Source: Meandrina meandrites
Taxonomy: Eukaryota; Cnidaria; Anthozoa; Scleractinia; Meandrinidae
DNA: 64,000 nt
Assembly (NCBI GenBank): GCA_963693305.1
Contig: OY855906.1
Location: 16,500,661-16,564,660, forward strand
Direction of reading: 5' to 3'
In this document: positions 52,941-61,878 of the stretch, in pieces
How positions within the stretch are numbered: the stretch's first letter is position 1
Layout of the letters: every line of letters begins with the position of its first letter
Program-made: the position numbers and the translations under genes
Notes under the pieces: generated by a model
The model's database searches: none
What the model was told of the DNA's origin: nothing
The model's input: only the letters and a program-made list of their open reading frames with translations

Positions 52941-53408
52941 TTACATATTTTTGAAATAATTGCTTATAAAACGTTCATTGTACATTGTGTCAGTCATTGA
53001 TAATGGCATTAATATATCGAGAAACTCTTTATCATACACCAATGCTTGATGCAAGAAATAAAGACAATAATAGCCACAAAGAACTGATTTGATATGTTGA
53101 TATTGCGTGCTATTATACAAAATTTGTTTTATTCCATCTTTCTCTGCTCTCATTTTAAATTCATTGGGGTAAGGCATCCCAAAACTATCAAAATACCACA
53201 GTGTGTCTTTATTATGACCAGGAATACAACAAGTCCAATGAGTACCGACACCTTCATAACTGTCTAAATTAATGATACACGGACTATGCCTTTTAGACAT
53301 GTGTTCATCTCTGCTATATATTCCTTTAATATTGATTTTCAAATATTTACACCATTTCATTAGATCAATGTTGCTCAGAGGTTTTTTGATGAATGTAGGT
53401 TTATTCAC
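52941..53408 (-). CDS. Adenain-like cysteine protease (maturation protease)
   Basis: 155 residues. The catalytic set is visible in adenovirus-protease order: His57 (GVGTHWTCC), Asp74 (WYFDSFGMP), Gln104, and Cys111 in SVLCGYYCLYF. The Gln-to-Cys spacing of seven matches adenain. The start ATG overlaps the stop of the upstream core-like gene (ATGA), so translation is probably coupled to it. Proteases of this family cut capsid and core precursors during virion maturation in adenoviruses and Polintons. Length is a little short but complete through the oxyanion region. Confidence 0.92.
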   Translation of the reverse strand: MNKPTFIKKPLSNIDLMKWCKYLKINIKGIYSRDEHMSKRHSPCIINLDSYEGVGTHWTCCIPGHNKDTLWYFDSFGMPYPNEFKMRAEKDGIKQILYNSTQYQHIKSVLCGYYCLYFLHQALVYDKEFLDILMPLSMTDTMYNERFISNYFKNM

Positions 53409-53881
53409 TTTTTTGGTTTTAAGATCTTTTTTTTTGGAAGCACTAATCCCCCTGTTTTGAGAAACTTATTATATTGATCCCATGTACCAATAAAAGGTGG
53501 AGTCCTATACGACAATGTATCTTTCTTAGTCATGATTCTCCCACCATCTTTTTTTTGGGGTTGATTCCCATTTGTTGATCTTCTTGATCTTTGTCTTGGA
53601 ACTCTGACTACTATTGAAGGAAAAAGACCCATTCGTGGTGCTCCTCCACCAATGACTTTTCGAATTTGTGTCTGTGAGATTTTCAAATCAGAACCAACAC
53701 CTGATTTTTTGGCTTTATTCAATTGATTTATTTGTCGTTTGGTAAGCATCAAACTGTCATTTCCTGTGATATCTGATTTGCTTAAACGAATAGTGATTCC
53801 ACTTTTATTGTTGTGAGCAGTCAAAAGCTTCTTTCTTTGTCCTTCTGAAAGATTTACTTTATGTGAATGATAAGTAGTCAT
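53405..53881 (-). CDS. Basic core-like virion protein (158 aa)
   Basis: Starts at ATG 53,881 just after TTATATAACATATAATATAT. It is rich in Lys, Arg, Ser and Gly. It contains GITIRLSKSDITGNDSLMLT and the phrase KRQINQLNKAKKSGVG, which belong to a family repeatedly found next to capsid genes in invertebrate Polinton/adintovirus elements. Then come a Gly-Gly segment (IGGGAPRMG), a possible protease site, and a basic tail. By position and charge it resembles adenovirus core (pX/pVII-like) proteins that bind packaged DNA; this is inference. Confidence 0.75.
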   Translation of the reverse strand: MTTYHSHKVNLSEGQRKKLLTAHNNKSGITIRLSKSDITGNDSLMLTKRQINQLNKAKKSGVGSDLKISQTQIRKVIGGGAPRMGLFPSIVVRVPRQRSRRSTNGNQPQKKDGGRIMTKKDTLSYRTPPFIGTWDQYNKFLKTGGLVLPKKKILKPKK

Positions 53882-53905
53882 ATATATTATATGTTATATA
53901 AATTT
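53882..53905 (-). promoter_or_regulatory. TATATAAC-type viral promoter block (example; shared by several genes)
   Basis: On the minus strand TTATATAACATATAATATAT ends directly at the ATG of the core-like gene. Matching blocks precede the capsid gene (55,230-55,250, TTATATAACATAATAATAT), the penton-like gene (56,480-56,503, TTATATAACGGTATTATAT), the acidic gene (57,455-57,478, TTATATAACGTAATAATAT) and the small basic gene (55,704-55,727, AATATAACTTAATAGTATA). Looser TATATA blocks precede the other genes. Confidence 0.7.
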
Positions 53906-53966
53906 CGTTATAAAACATATTTGTTTTAACTGACTATTAATTACTGACTTTTGAAAGAAAAAGGAT

Positions 53967-55229
53967 TTACACAATGACAAGTTCATTTCCCACCTTGTCA
54001 ATGATGACTGTCTCTTCATAAAGGACGATGGCATGGACATTGAAAGGACTATCTCCAGCACTGTTGGCGTTAAGTTTATATCTGAAGATCAACTGTTTTG
54101 GGTCCCTTGTTACTCGCTCTGCTTGATATGATAGATCAAAATAGATAAGAGGATAGAGATCGTTGTAATTCGCTAGGTTGAGTTGTGTACCGCTGTTGTA
54201 ATCATTCCTTCTCATGCCATAGGACATCAAATCGTTGAAGATCCTTACTTTTGATTCTGAATCGTATTCAGTTTCTGGATAGAATACTCCATTACCATAT
54301 TCCAATCGACATGTTGTCAAATAACTACCATTTGCACGGTCTGCATTGATATTGAAGGTATCAAATTCATAGGGATTCGTCAATGCATTGTTTGATTTAG
54401 CTCGTTGTAGATATACAAAAATGTGTTGAACTCGGTCGATTGACGATGAAATCTGGAAAAAACCACTGCTATGAGTTGGTGCTGAAACCTCATACATTTC
54501 TCTGCTATACGTCCAAGCGTTCTTTGTCAAAAAGGAACTGACAAACTTATCGTATAGGCTGTCCTTTGGTATCAATTTTGGGACCCATAGAAGGAATCTA
54601 TCAATGACCACTCGACCGTCATCTACTGCTCCGAGCTTCTGGAGTAATTCATCGTCATTCTGTAAATGTATATTGAACTGGAGTTGCATTGGTACTAAGG
54701 GACGACTCTCAAGCTCTTCGAATAGACTGTATCGATTGAGAGGTATGACAACATTGACATCATTATTGCCAGTCGTCAAAAGTCGCCTAGCCTCAAACCC
54801 TGCATTCTGATTAGCATTTGCTATCAAATGGTTGGTATCCAGATACCAAAAACTATTCTTGGCTACTGAGCGACTAAAATCGTCACTATATTCGAGGAGG
54901 TTCTTGACAAAAGTAACTTTATGGAGATTATCAGTATCATACGCAATCTTACCAGCACTCTTTATCATCATGTGCTTAATCAATGAATGGCTTCCATTAA
55001 TAACTGTTATACGATCTGCTCCGTAGGCTGTTCCATCAGCTAACTTTTGCACCTGGAATTGCACCTCAAAATAAGCATTGTACCAATCGTAGAATGTAGA
55101 CCTGTCATTAATCGTAAACTTATACCCATTTTTTGGTTGGCGCTGACCGTTATCTGGTGATCGAATAACATCAAGTTGAAATCGAACCAACTCATACCTC
55201 TGTAAGTATTCACTTGTTCTGAAAGACAT
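53967..55229 (-). CDS. Major capsid protein (double jelly-roll type)
   Basis: 420 residues, intact, starting right after AATTATATAACATAATAATAT. The sequence is strand-rich without long helices or membrane segments. It begins with an N-terminal arm (MSFRTSEYLQRYELVRFQLD) and has segments such as GYKFTINDRSTFYDWYNAYF and PMQLQFNIHLQNDDELL that recur in hexon-like proteins of Polintons and adintoviruses. Size and place, between protease/core genes and the probable penton, fit the major capsid protein, which forms trimeric pseudo-hexameric capsomers. No catalytic motif is expected. Confidence 0.85.
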   Translation of the reverse strand: MSFRTSEYLQRYELVRFQLDVIRSPDNGQRQPKNGYKFTINDRSTFYDWYNAYFEVQFQVQKLADGTAYGADRITVINGSHSLIKHMMIKSAGKIAYDTDNLHKVTFVKNLLEYSDDFSRSVAKNSFWYLDTNHLIANANQNAGFEARRLLTTGNNDVNVVIPLNRYSLFEELESRPLVPMQLQFNIHLQNDDELLQKLGAVDDGRVVIDRFLLWVPKLIPKDSLYDKFVSSFLTKNAWTYSREMYEVSAPTHSSGFFQISSSIDRVQHIFVYLQRAKSNNALTNPYEFDTFNINADRANGSYLTTCRLEYGNGVFYPETEYDSESKVRIFNDLMSYGMRRNDYNSGTQLNLANYNDLYPLIYFDLSYQAERVTRDPKQLIFRYKLNANSAGDSPFNVHAIVLYEETVIIDKVGNELVIV

Positions 55230-55299
55230 ATATTATTATGTTATATAATTTTGCAATTATATACCATCAAATGTTTCAATCATGTTATTTATTTTCTTC

Positions 55300-55701
55300 T
55301 CAACGTCTCCTTTTTACACCTGATCCTGATATCAATCTGTTTAGGATCATGTTTGTACTTTCCTCTTGCGGTCGATGTTTAATGGTAGTTGGTTGGGCAC
55401 CCACTTTGTTCAAGATTGGTGTAAGTTCCTTTTGACCAACATTCCTCATATTCTGAAGCCTTTTCATTATTAGGTCTCCTGACTTTTCGGATATCTTTTT
55501 TCCAACCTGTTCACCCGCATGTGAAATACCTGATTTTAATGCCTTCTTACCAAAGGGTTTGACAACCTTTTTAACAACAGTTGACATAGCCCTCTGAATT
55601 GGTTTAAAAATGTTGTCAACGATGATTCCAGACCCTTTGTGTTGATATACGAATTTACCGAGTTTTGGATGGTAAAATCTTTTGAATTCATATGGTTTCA
55701 T
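55300..55701 (-). CDS. Small basic virion-type protein with amphipathic segment (133 aa)
   Basis: Starts after AATATAACTTAATAGTATATA. Very basic. The N-terminus KRFYHPKLGKFVYQHKGSG is followed by a Gly-containing, amphipathic helix-prone stretch (MSTVVKKVVKPFGKKALKSG) and a KRRR C-terminus. The size, charge and amphipathic segment recall the adenovirus pVI-type membrane-lytic or minor virion proteins. That comparison rests on features and position, not sequence identity. Confidence 0.65.
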   Translation of the reverse strand: MKPYEFKRFYHPKLGKFVYQHKGSGIIVDNIFKPIQRAMSTVVKKVVKPFGKKALKSGISHAGEQVGKKISEKSGDLIMKRLQNMRNVGQKELTPILNKVGAQPTTIKHRPQEESTNMILNRLISGSGVKRRR

Positions 55702-55720
55702 TATATACTATTAAGTTATA

Positions 55721-56479
55721 TTATTCTATCCTTTTCAAAATGAGAGAAAAGCTTGTATCTGCTCCATTTAGATTGATTAACCGTCGTTTACCATCTGTTA
55801 TGTATATTCGAATACTGCTTATCTGTTGCTTATTAACAGGATTATATGTAACACGTCGTGGCTCAAGAGTGAATGAGTAACTTGGTCTCAATACGCTTGT
55901 TGAGAAAGTATAAATTATATCAGACTCATTACCATCTACAAGCGAAGTATTAACAATATCGCAATGAATATTAAGTATATCAGTATCTTGAGAAAGATTA
56001 GGAACTCGAACGCCTTCATTAATAGCATCCTTTAATATTTTTTTATCAAATCCGATAAGGTCATTGAAATTGATTTTACTCAGATCAAGTTGGTAATTTG
56101 TGGCTAATTTTATAGTGACCCGAAATGTGGTTGTATCAAATTCAAGAGTTATCGGATAACTCGGGTCATCAACGCCTCCTGTCTTTGTTCTTTCTTTGAT
56201 ATGTTCGTCAAAATCTTGATAACTCCATATACCTGATGTAAAATTTATATCATTAAAAGTGGATCCATTATCGGAACTATATTTAATAAGCTGATTATTA
56301 TATGATGAATTTAAATTGAACCAGGTAAACGACATATTGATGATACGATTGAGGCCAATTTCATACTCATGGTTACTGTTAAGAGTTATAGGGCTGTTAA
56401 ATTTAGTTGTAAAATCCTCAGGCTCGTTATTGCCTTGATTTTTAACACTATATGATGACAAAACTATCTCGCGTTCCAT
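55721..56479 (-). CDS. Minor capsid (penton-like, single jelly-roll) protein
   Basis: 252 residues starting after TTTATATAACGGTATTATAT. It starts MEREIVLSSYSVKNQGNNEP, followed by EDFTTKFNSPITLNSNHEYE. The latter is the typical opening strand of a family of penton-like proteins in Polintons and relatives. The rest is strand-rich, without Cys clusters or membrane segments, and ends RRLINLNGADTSFSLILKRI. Penton proteins occupy the fivefold vertices. The position next to the major capsid gene supports this. Confidence 0.78.
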   Translation of the reverse strand: MEREIVLSSYSVKNQGNNEPEDFTTKFNSPITLNSNHEYEIGLNRIINMSFTWFNLNSSYNNQLIKYSSDNGSTFNDINFTSGIWSYQDFDEHIKERTKTGGVDDPSYPITLEFDTTTFRVTIKLATNYQLDLSKINFNDLIGFDKKILKDAINEGVRVPNLSQDTDILNIHCDIVNTSLVDGNESDIIYTFSTSVLRPSYSFTLEPRRVTYNPVNKQQISSIRIYITDGKRRLINLNGADTSFSLILKRIE

Positions 56480-56624
56480 ATATAATACCGTTATATAAAT
56501 CAGACTTTAAAGTACTGATTATACAATTTATTATATTGCGATCTATTGATTGTTGCCATTCTCAATAATGTGTCCAATATATTAACTCCAGTATTTCTAA
56601 TCTGAATTGATGTGTTGCCAGCAT

Positions 56625-57450
56625 TTAACGACCCAATAATCCCAGCTTCTTGAGAAGCTTTTTGGGATCATTGAAAAACATGATATTATCCCCTCTCTGT
56701 TTTCTTCCTCGGCCTCTAATCCCAGAACCTTTTTGTTTTAAAGTTTTAAGAAGCTCTTTGTTTTCATTAATATAAGCTGTTAAAACTTCTCTTGAATCAT
56801 CCAACTGAGCATTAGTTGTCTGAGCTTCTTTAAAACTAATGTTTTTAGCATTGTATCTCTTCGTATTTGTAGATTTGAAACCCTTTAATCTGTTTCGTTC
56901 ATGGGTTGCTTTTGCAATTATACTCTTCAAATATGTTGCCTTATTCTTTTTTTTATCTAATTCTGTTTCAACATCGACTATAGAAGGAAGATCAAAATCG
57001 TCAGGTGTTATCTTATCTTCTGGTTCATCTTCAACTTCTATATCCTCATCATTGTCTTCTTCACCTTCTTCTTCACCTTCTTCAGTAAAAGTTGCATAAT
57101 CAGGGCCTTCTGTATCAAAAACTTCTGAATATCTTGGTGGTTCGTTGGGAATTTGTTTTTGTTGTTGAGGCTCAAAAATATTTTCAACATCCATATCCTC
57201 AAAAGGATCAACTTCAGGATAGTAATCTGGAGCTTTCAATTCACCTCTGATTACCTTTTTGACACGCTTTTTTGGTATCTGCAAATTACTTTCAATTACA
57301 TCATCTAATTTACTTGAAAACCCTGGCAAATGACTGTTGATTTGTCTGTTGTCCAATTTTATGCTTTGTGATAACATCCTGAGTATAATTAATTTTATCA
57401 CCTATTTTAGATTTGCTTTTTGCAAGTTGTTGCCATTTAAGTAAGCTCAT
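56625..57450 (-). CDS. Acidic/coiled viral protein, frame broken near its N-terminus
   Basis: The natural start is probably ATG 57,450, which follows TTTATATAACGTAATAATAT and opens a 46-codon frame (MSLLKWQQLAKSKSKIGDKI ...) ending in TAA at 57,310-57,312. The remaining 250 or so residues continue in the +1 frame (open from 57,401 to 56,625). They contain an acidic block with long Glu/Asp runs (about 57,000-57,090), a Lys-rich helical region and a basic end (GSGIRGRGRKQRG). Both parts are recognisable as one conserved protein of such elements. A one-base indel or a programmed +1 shift at AAG-TAA-A would join them. The function is unknown. Confidence 0.7.
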
Positions 57451-57573
57451 TATTGTTATATTATTACGTTATATAAAAAATGAAAATCGTATATAAAAAA
57501 TACAATTTAACACTGTGTTGTACACAGTGTACAACACATAGTTGAACTAAAATTTATCTATCATATATGTATA
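57451..57573. promoter_or_regulatory. Divergent promoter region with a perfect palindrome
   Basis: The only space between the leftward capsid block and the rightward ATPase block. At 57,514-57,538 TGTGTTGTACA and TGTACAACACA form a perfect 11-bp inverted repeat around CAG. TATATA-type blocks lie on both sides, next to each start codon. It could be a binding site for a dimeric regulator serving both directions. Confidence 0.55.
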
Positions 57574-58209
57574 ATGAAAATACCTAATTATGACACTGAA
57601 GACAATATGGCATCAAACTTTATACAACTATACAATTTCATGCCAAATCAATGTTTTCGGATGCTGGTTTGCGGACCAAGTGGCTCGGGAAAGACTAACA
57701 CACTCATGCATATGATATACAATCTATTATATTATGATAAAGTTTATCTATATGCGAAAAACTTAGACCAGTCCAAATACCAGAATCTTATTGATATGTT
57801 CCAGCCTATAAGCGATGAAGCTGGTTACGATGTTATTGAAGCCAGTAACGACCAAATAATTCCTGTTTCTGATCTAAACGATGATAATCAAAAACTTGTG
57901 ATATTTGACGATTTTGTTTGTGAAAAAAATCAAAAGCCTCTGATTGATTATTTCATAAGAGGAAGACACAAAAATTGCTCTGTCATATATCTATCTCAGA
58001 GCTACTATAAAACACCAAAAGACATAAGATTAAACTGTTCACATTTTTCTATTTACGAATTTCCAAGTACTAATGAGAGGGCTCTGATATGCCGTGAAAA
58101 CAGTATTCCAAAAGAGTTATACGAGAAAGCTACTAAAGAACCATTTAGCTTTATATATATCGATAAGCCACGAAAATTCATAACAAAGAATTTCAATGAA
58201 AAAATATAA
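57574..58209 (+). CDS. A32/FtsK-HerA-type genome-packaging ATPase
   Basis: 211 residues. Walker A is GPSGSGKT at residues 34-41, Walker B LVIFDDF at 108-114, and the sensor strand is VIYLSQSYYKTP at about 137-148, with Arg-rich RGRHKN before it. This pattern is diagnostic for the packaging ATPases of Polintons, virophages and large DNA viruses, which pump genome into preformed capsids. The length is usual for the family. First gene of the rightward block; the fibre-like gene follows after 18 bases, in which its own TATATATATATAT block lies. Confidence 0.95.
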   Translation: MKIPNYDTEDNMASNFIQLYNFMPNQCFRMLVCGPSGSGKTNTLMHMIYNLLYYDKVYLYAKNLDQSKYQNLIDMFQPISDEAGYDVIEASNDQIIPVSDLNDDNQKLVIFDDFVCEKNQKPLIDYFIRGRHKNCSVIYLSQSYYKTPKDIRLNCSHFSIYEFPSTNERALICRENSIPKELYEKATKEPFSFIYIDKPRKFITKNFNEKI

Positions 58210-58227
58210 CTAATTATATATATATAT

Positions 58228-60456
58228 ATGAGTTACTCAAACGGACTTTTACAATCAAATGACCACGGTGTGTTAACTGTTAAAGGCCCGAGAGGGGAAC
58301 CTGGAGTCAGTTTTAAACAGACATCTTCAGGTGATTTTAATATAGATAATAAAATACTATACCATGTTAAAACCCAAGATGATGTACCCTCCGATGCCGA
58401 TTACGAAACTATATTAAAAGACTATAAATCAGCTGTCAATAAAGAATATCTCAAAAATAATTTCTTGAAAAGAGACAAGACTGGTGTATACTTTGATTTA
58501 AGAGGATACTCGATTCAGAATAGCGAGGTTTATAATCCAAGCACATGGAATGATAAAACAATAACGAACAAAGAATATGTCGATTTGAGAGATAATCTGA
58601 AAGCTGACAAAACAGAGTTGGCCAAAAAAGCTGATCTTGAAACAAGTGATGAGCAAACTTTTAAAGGCATCCTTAATGTGCCTGATTTTGATCCTGGATA
58701 TTCCAATATGACCAATGTGATGAATAAGAGATACATAGATACAAATTATATGACTAAAACGATGGGTGCTAATCTTACTCAAATAGTTCAAGATACATAC
58801 CTAAGTCGTAAAACGGGCGGACTGATGGAAAATTCAATTAGATTTGACCCTTGGCGACCGGCGAATACACGACAAATAAATAACCTTGCATCACCTCAGT
58901 TCAGCGGATCAGCGACGAACAAAGCTTATGTTGATGGTAGCGTACAAAATAAAGTCGATGTCGATAAAGCTATGCTTCCTGATGGTACTCAAGCAATGCA
59001 AGCTAATCTTGACATGGGTGGGCATAAAATAACAGGGATGAGCCTGCCAAACAATGACTTGGATGTTGCTAATAAAAAATATGTCGACTCGCAAATCAGC
59101 AAAACTGTTGTATCAGCTAATGATGAAAATGCATTCAGCTATGTTATGGAATACCATAACAGTCAATTAAGTGAAGAAAGTGATGTCGAATTAGGAGACG
59201 TTAAAAAATATAATTCATCTCCACATCAAATCAATAAAAATACAATTGAAATGAATCTTCTCCTTGATTCTTCAAAAGGGTATTATAGCTCGAGAATTGG
59301 TATAAATCTGTATCCGCTTTACAATGATGATTATACTTTATGTTTTGAATTGATGTGGCCAAGTTCCGATGTAGAAAGCATCTTCTTGAATGGTGTTTCT
59401 TCCGTTGAAACAGTTCATAATGTCAAGAAAAAAACATTGCTTTCACGTAAGTATTCAAGATTGATTTGTCAGTTCACCAAAAGTCAAAATGCTTATAATA
59501 ATTACTTGTTCATAGATATCGAAATCAAATTGAATTCCGGTGTATCATACCCATCCAAATTTCAAACTTATTTCATCATTTATGGTGTTGAAAGCCTTCA
59601 AACAGATGTTGATCCTGGTATATATGATGCTTTATATTTCACTGAAAATGGTCTCGTCTATTTCAATGAAGAAATTAACATGCAGGGTAATAAAATCGTT
59701 GGATTAGGAGATAACACAAACGATGACTCCGGGGCCGTAAATTTGAAACAATTGAATACAGCCATATCAACTTTAAAAAAAGATATTACTGATTCTATCG
59801 GAACTGTAATAAAGCCATTACAACCAAAAAGCTATTACAACACAATATTTGAATACTTTTATGATTTACTAGATCCTTCTACGTTCATTATGGCAGATAC
59901 ATTAGGTTCAGTAGTGTCTGGATTATTTGGTAATCTTGTCTTTTACCCAACAAAATTGTTAGCAGATTTTGATCCAAACAAGGGGTTTATTGGCGGAATC
60001 CTAATTAATTTAAATGAAAATATTAATGAATCCAATGATTGGACTATATATCTGGCTTTTAAATATGAATATAAGACCGGTGATAATAAAAGAATCAAAA
60101 TAACCTTCGGTGGTAGTACTCTTGATTTTCCATGGCTTAAAATAGAGCATAATGATCTAACACTCGATTATGATTTTGATTTATATTCTAAGCAAATTAG
60201 AGATGTTTATATAGGCGAATATTTAAATCTCTGGTATACTAAAATTGCGGGTCAATTTAGAATCGCTGTTTGCGATAATGGTATGAGTATTGATCAAACA
60301 ATTTCTGGTTTTAATATCAATACGTCTAAGATAAAAATTGCTACAGCTTACTATATACAACGGATCGGCTTTAGTAAAACAGCATATCCGATAAATGACA
60401 AAGAGTATCATAAAGTGCAATTTTTAGATAAAGCAAAGGGTGTATTCTTCGAATAA
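58228..60456 (+). CDS. Fibre-like protein with collagen start and tail-fibre repeats (742 aa)
   Basis: A collagen-like triplet stretch (GPRGEPG, residues 20-26) is followed by repeated modules ending in phrases like TNKEYVDLRDN, NKAYVDGSVQ and ANKKYVDSQIS, the pattern of phage tail-fibre shafts. From residue 300 on there are beta-rich globular sequences and a second NLKQLNTAISTLKKD coil. The C-terminal 200 residues (WTIYLAFKYEYKT ... FRIAVCDNG) look like a lectin-type beta-sandwich. Fibre proteins at capsid vertices bind the host surface. Reading frame intact. Identification is by architecture and by position next to the ATPase. Confidence 0.8.
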   Translation: MSYSNGLLQSNDHGVLTVKGPRGEPGVSFKQTSSGDFNIDNKILYHVKTQDDVPSDADYETILKDYKSAVNKEYLKNNFLKRDKTGVYFDLRGYSIQNSEVYNPSTWNDKTITNKEYVDLRDNLKADKTELAKKADLETSDEQTFKGILNVPDFDPGYSNMTNVMNKRYIDTNYMTKTMGANLTQIVQDTYLSRKTGGLMENSIRFDPWRPANTRQINNLASPQFSGSATNKAYVDGSVQNKVDVDKAMLPDGTQAMQANLDMGGHKITGMSLPNNDLDVANKKYVDSQISKTVVSANDENAFSYVMEYHNSQLSEESDVELGDVKKYNSSPHQINKNTIEMNLLLDSSKGYYSSRIGINLYPLYNDDYTLCFELMWPSSDVESIFLNGVSSVETVHNVKKKTLLSRKYSRLICQFTKSQNAYNNYLFIDIEIKLNSGVSYPSKFQTYFIIYGVESLQTDVDPGIYDALYFTENGLVYFNEEINMQGNKIVGLGDNTNDDSGAVNLKQLNTAISTLKKDITDSIGTVIKPLQPKSYYNTIFEYFYDLLDPSTFIMADTLGSVVSGLFGNLVFYPTKLLADFDPNKGFIGGILINLNENINESNDWTIYLAFKYEYKTGDNKRIKITFGGSTLDFPWLKIEHNDLTLDYDFDLYSKQIRDVYIGEYLNLWYTKIAGQFRIAVCDNGMSIDQTISGFNINTSKIKIATAYYIQRIGFSKTAYPINDKEYHKVQFLDKAKGVFFE

Positions 60457-60481
60457 AACATAGTATAAGCATATAATATAT

Positions 60482-60970
60482 ATGCCGAAACAACGCAAAA
60501 ATATATTCCAATGGAACCATATTAGTGACAAGTTAAATCCAGCTCAAATTCAAGAATTGAAAGAATACTTCCAAACATATCATAAAAAATGTTGGGCTTA
60601 TAAGCAAGCAGTAAAACGCTTTAAAAAATGGAAATTACTTGGAAACTCACTGTCTATTATTTTCGCATCTGGCTCAATAGCTTCGAGTATTGCCACAGGA
60701 GGTATCAGTCTGGTTGCTATCAGCACTATAGCGCTCTTAATACAAGGTTGGATGCAACATCAAACTCTCGATTTGAAAATTCAAAATTGTATATATGCAT
60801 ACCAATCCTATATGCATATACTTAACACAATAAAATTTATTTTGCGAACGGGCGAATTCGACCTATCCAATATCCTAATAACGATGAAAAACACCGGTGA
60901 CTACATAAGTGATAACAGTCCAATAATCGATCGGTATCTGCTTAAATACGATAAAAAATTCACTTCATAA
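60482..60970 (+). CDS. Small viral membrane protein with two hydrophobic segments (162 aa)
   Basis: Starts directly after CATATAATATAT. A basic, helical N-terminus (QWNHISDKLNPAQIQELKEY) precedes two adjacent hydrophobic stretches at about residues 53-69 and 73-89 (Gly/Ser/Ala-rich, then IALLIQGW). A soluble helical C-terminus follows. The hairpin-like pair suggests a membrane-inserted protein. Similar proteins accompany fibre genes in related elements, but no function is known to me. The last 11 bases overlap the end of the convergent VLTF3-like gene. Confidence 0.7.
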   Translation: MPKQRKNIFQWNHISDKLNPAQIQELKEYFQTYHKKCWAYKQAVKRFKKWKLLGNSLSIIFASGSIASSIATGGISLVAISTIALLIQGWMQHQTLDLKIQNCIYAYQSYMHILNTIKFILRTGEFDLSNILITMKNTGDYISDNSPIIDRYLLKYDKKFTS

Positions 60971-61514
60971 TATGCATAATTTGGTCATTTTTTAATTGAA
61001 GAATTTTAGACCAGTATATGTTATAAAATTCAAGCGTTCTCTTTGATTTGCTTATCTTAATGCATTCAAATGGCAATTCAAGCAACATAAACAGTTGTCT
61101 AATAACGAATTTTGTACTAATCATCCTTTTTCTGTTGTTATTAACAAGATGAATAACAGATCCAATTATTTCGAATGTCTTATAAATTTTATCCCTTTGT
61201 TTATAAGTCAATGTGATTTTATTCTCACAGCAAATAGAATTCAGCGTATTCTCCATATGATAAAAACGCTTGTATGCTGATTTTCGTCGTATGCGATACA
61301 TATTTTCATAAAAATCAATATAATTGGAGGTATATTTATAGCTTTGGCTACCGCAATTTTTGCATACTGTTGAATAGGCATCTTCTAAAATATCCTGTTT
61401 ATCACAACATTGCTCAATCAATTTATCACCTTCTTTCAATAGTTGAACACAGAAAGGGCATTCACTTACATTCATTGTCATTAGTTCGCTATGTATCTGC
61501 TTATTACATTCCAT
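60960..61514 (-). CDS. VLTF3-like late transcription factor (zinc-ribbon) protein
   Basis: 184 residues. Cys pairs at 19/22, 36/37 and 51/54 (ECPFC, QCC, VCKNCG) form a zinc-ribbon-like head. Next comes the phrase RRKSAYKRFYHMENTLNSIC, resembling the YKR..H..N.. signature of poxvirus-type late transcription factor VLTF3. The C-terminal part (KFVIRQLFMLLELPFECIKI) matches the pattern of a paired helical end, also present in that family. VLTF3 proteins direct late gene transcription in large DNA viruses. Here it could recognise the repeated TATATAAC promoter block. Moderately confident; remote similarity by eye. Confidence 0.55.
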   Translation of the reverse strand: MECNKQIHSELMTMNVSECPFCVQLLKEGDKLIEQCCDKQDILEDAYSTVCKNCGSQSYKYTSNYIDFYENMYRIRRKSAYKRFYHMENTLNSICCENKITLTYKQRDKIYKTFEIIGSVIHLVNNNRKRMISTKFVIRQLFMLLELPFECIKISKSKRTLEFYNIYWSKILQLKNDQIMHIMK

Positions 61515-61878
61515 CTTCTTATATAAATATATTACAAAAAATGTGTTTGTACCATTACATCAATTTGATTTTGAAGAGCAGACGACGATTTCACCATCTT
61601 GTATAAATTTCTGAATAAACTTTTTTATAAAAAATGTTATAAACTTTTTTAGTAAAATTTACTTTGATTTGATTGGTTAAAAAAATCATGCGACCATCTC
61701 GTGACCTTGGATTCAAGAAGCATTTTAAATATTAAACATTTCACAACAGTTGGGTTTCCAGCCCTGATTTGCATATGTCAACTTAAGCCAAAACCAAAAA
61801 ACGAACCAACTTTTCAACCAAATGGTTTAATTATGGGCAACAATTACGGTTTATTAATATATAATTAATTATATATAA
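61515..61878. other. Intergenic gap in the viral element
   Basis: About 360 AT-rich bases between divergent genes. TATATA-type blocks lie at both ends (61,525 and 61,860-61,877). A repeated TAAACTTTTTTATAAAAAATG / TAAACTTTTTTAGTAAAATT phrase occurs at about 61,615-61,665. Nothing else was recognised. Confidence 0.6.
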
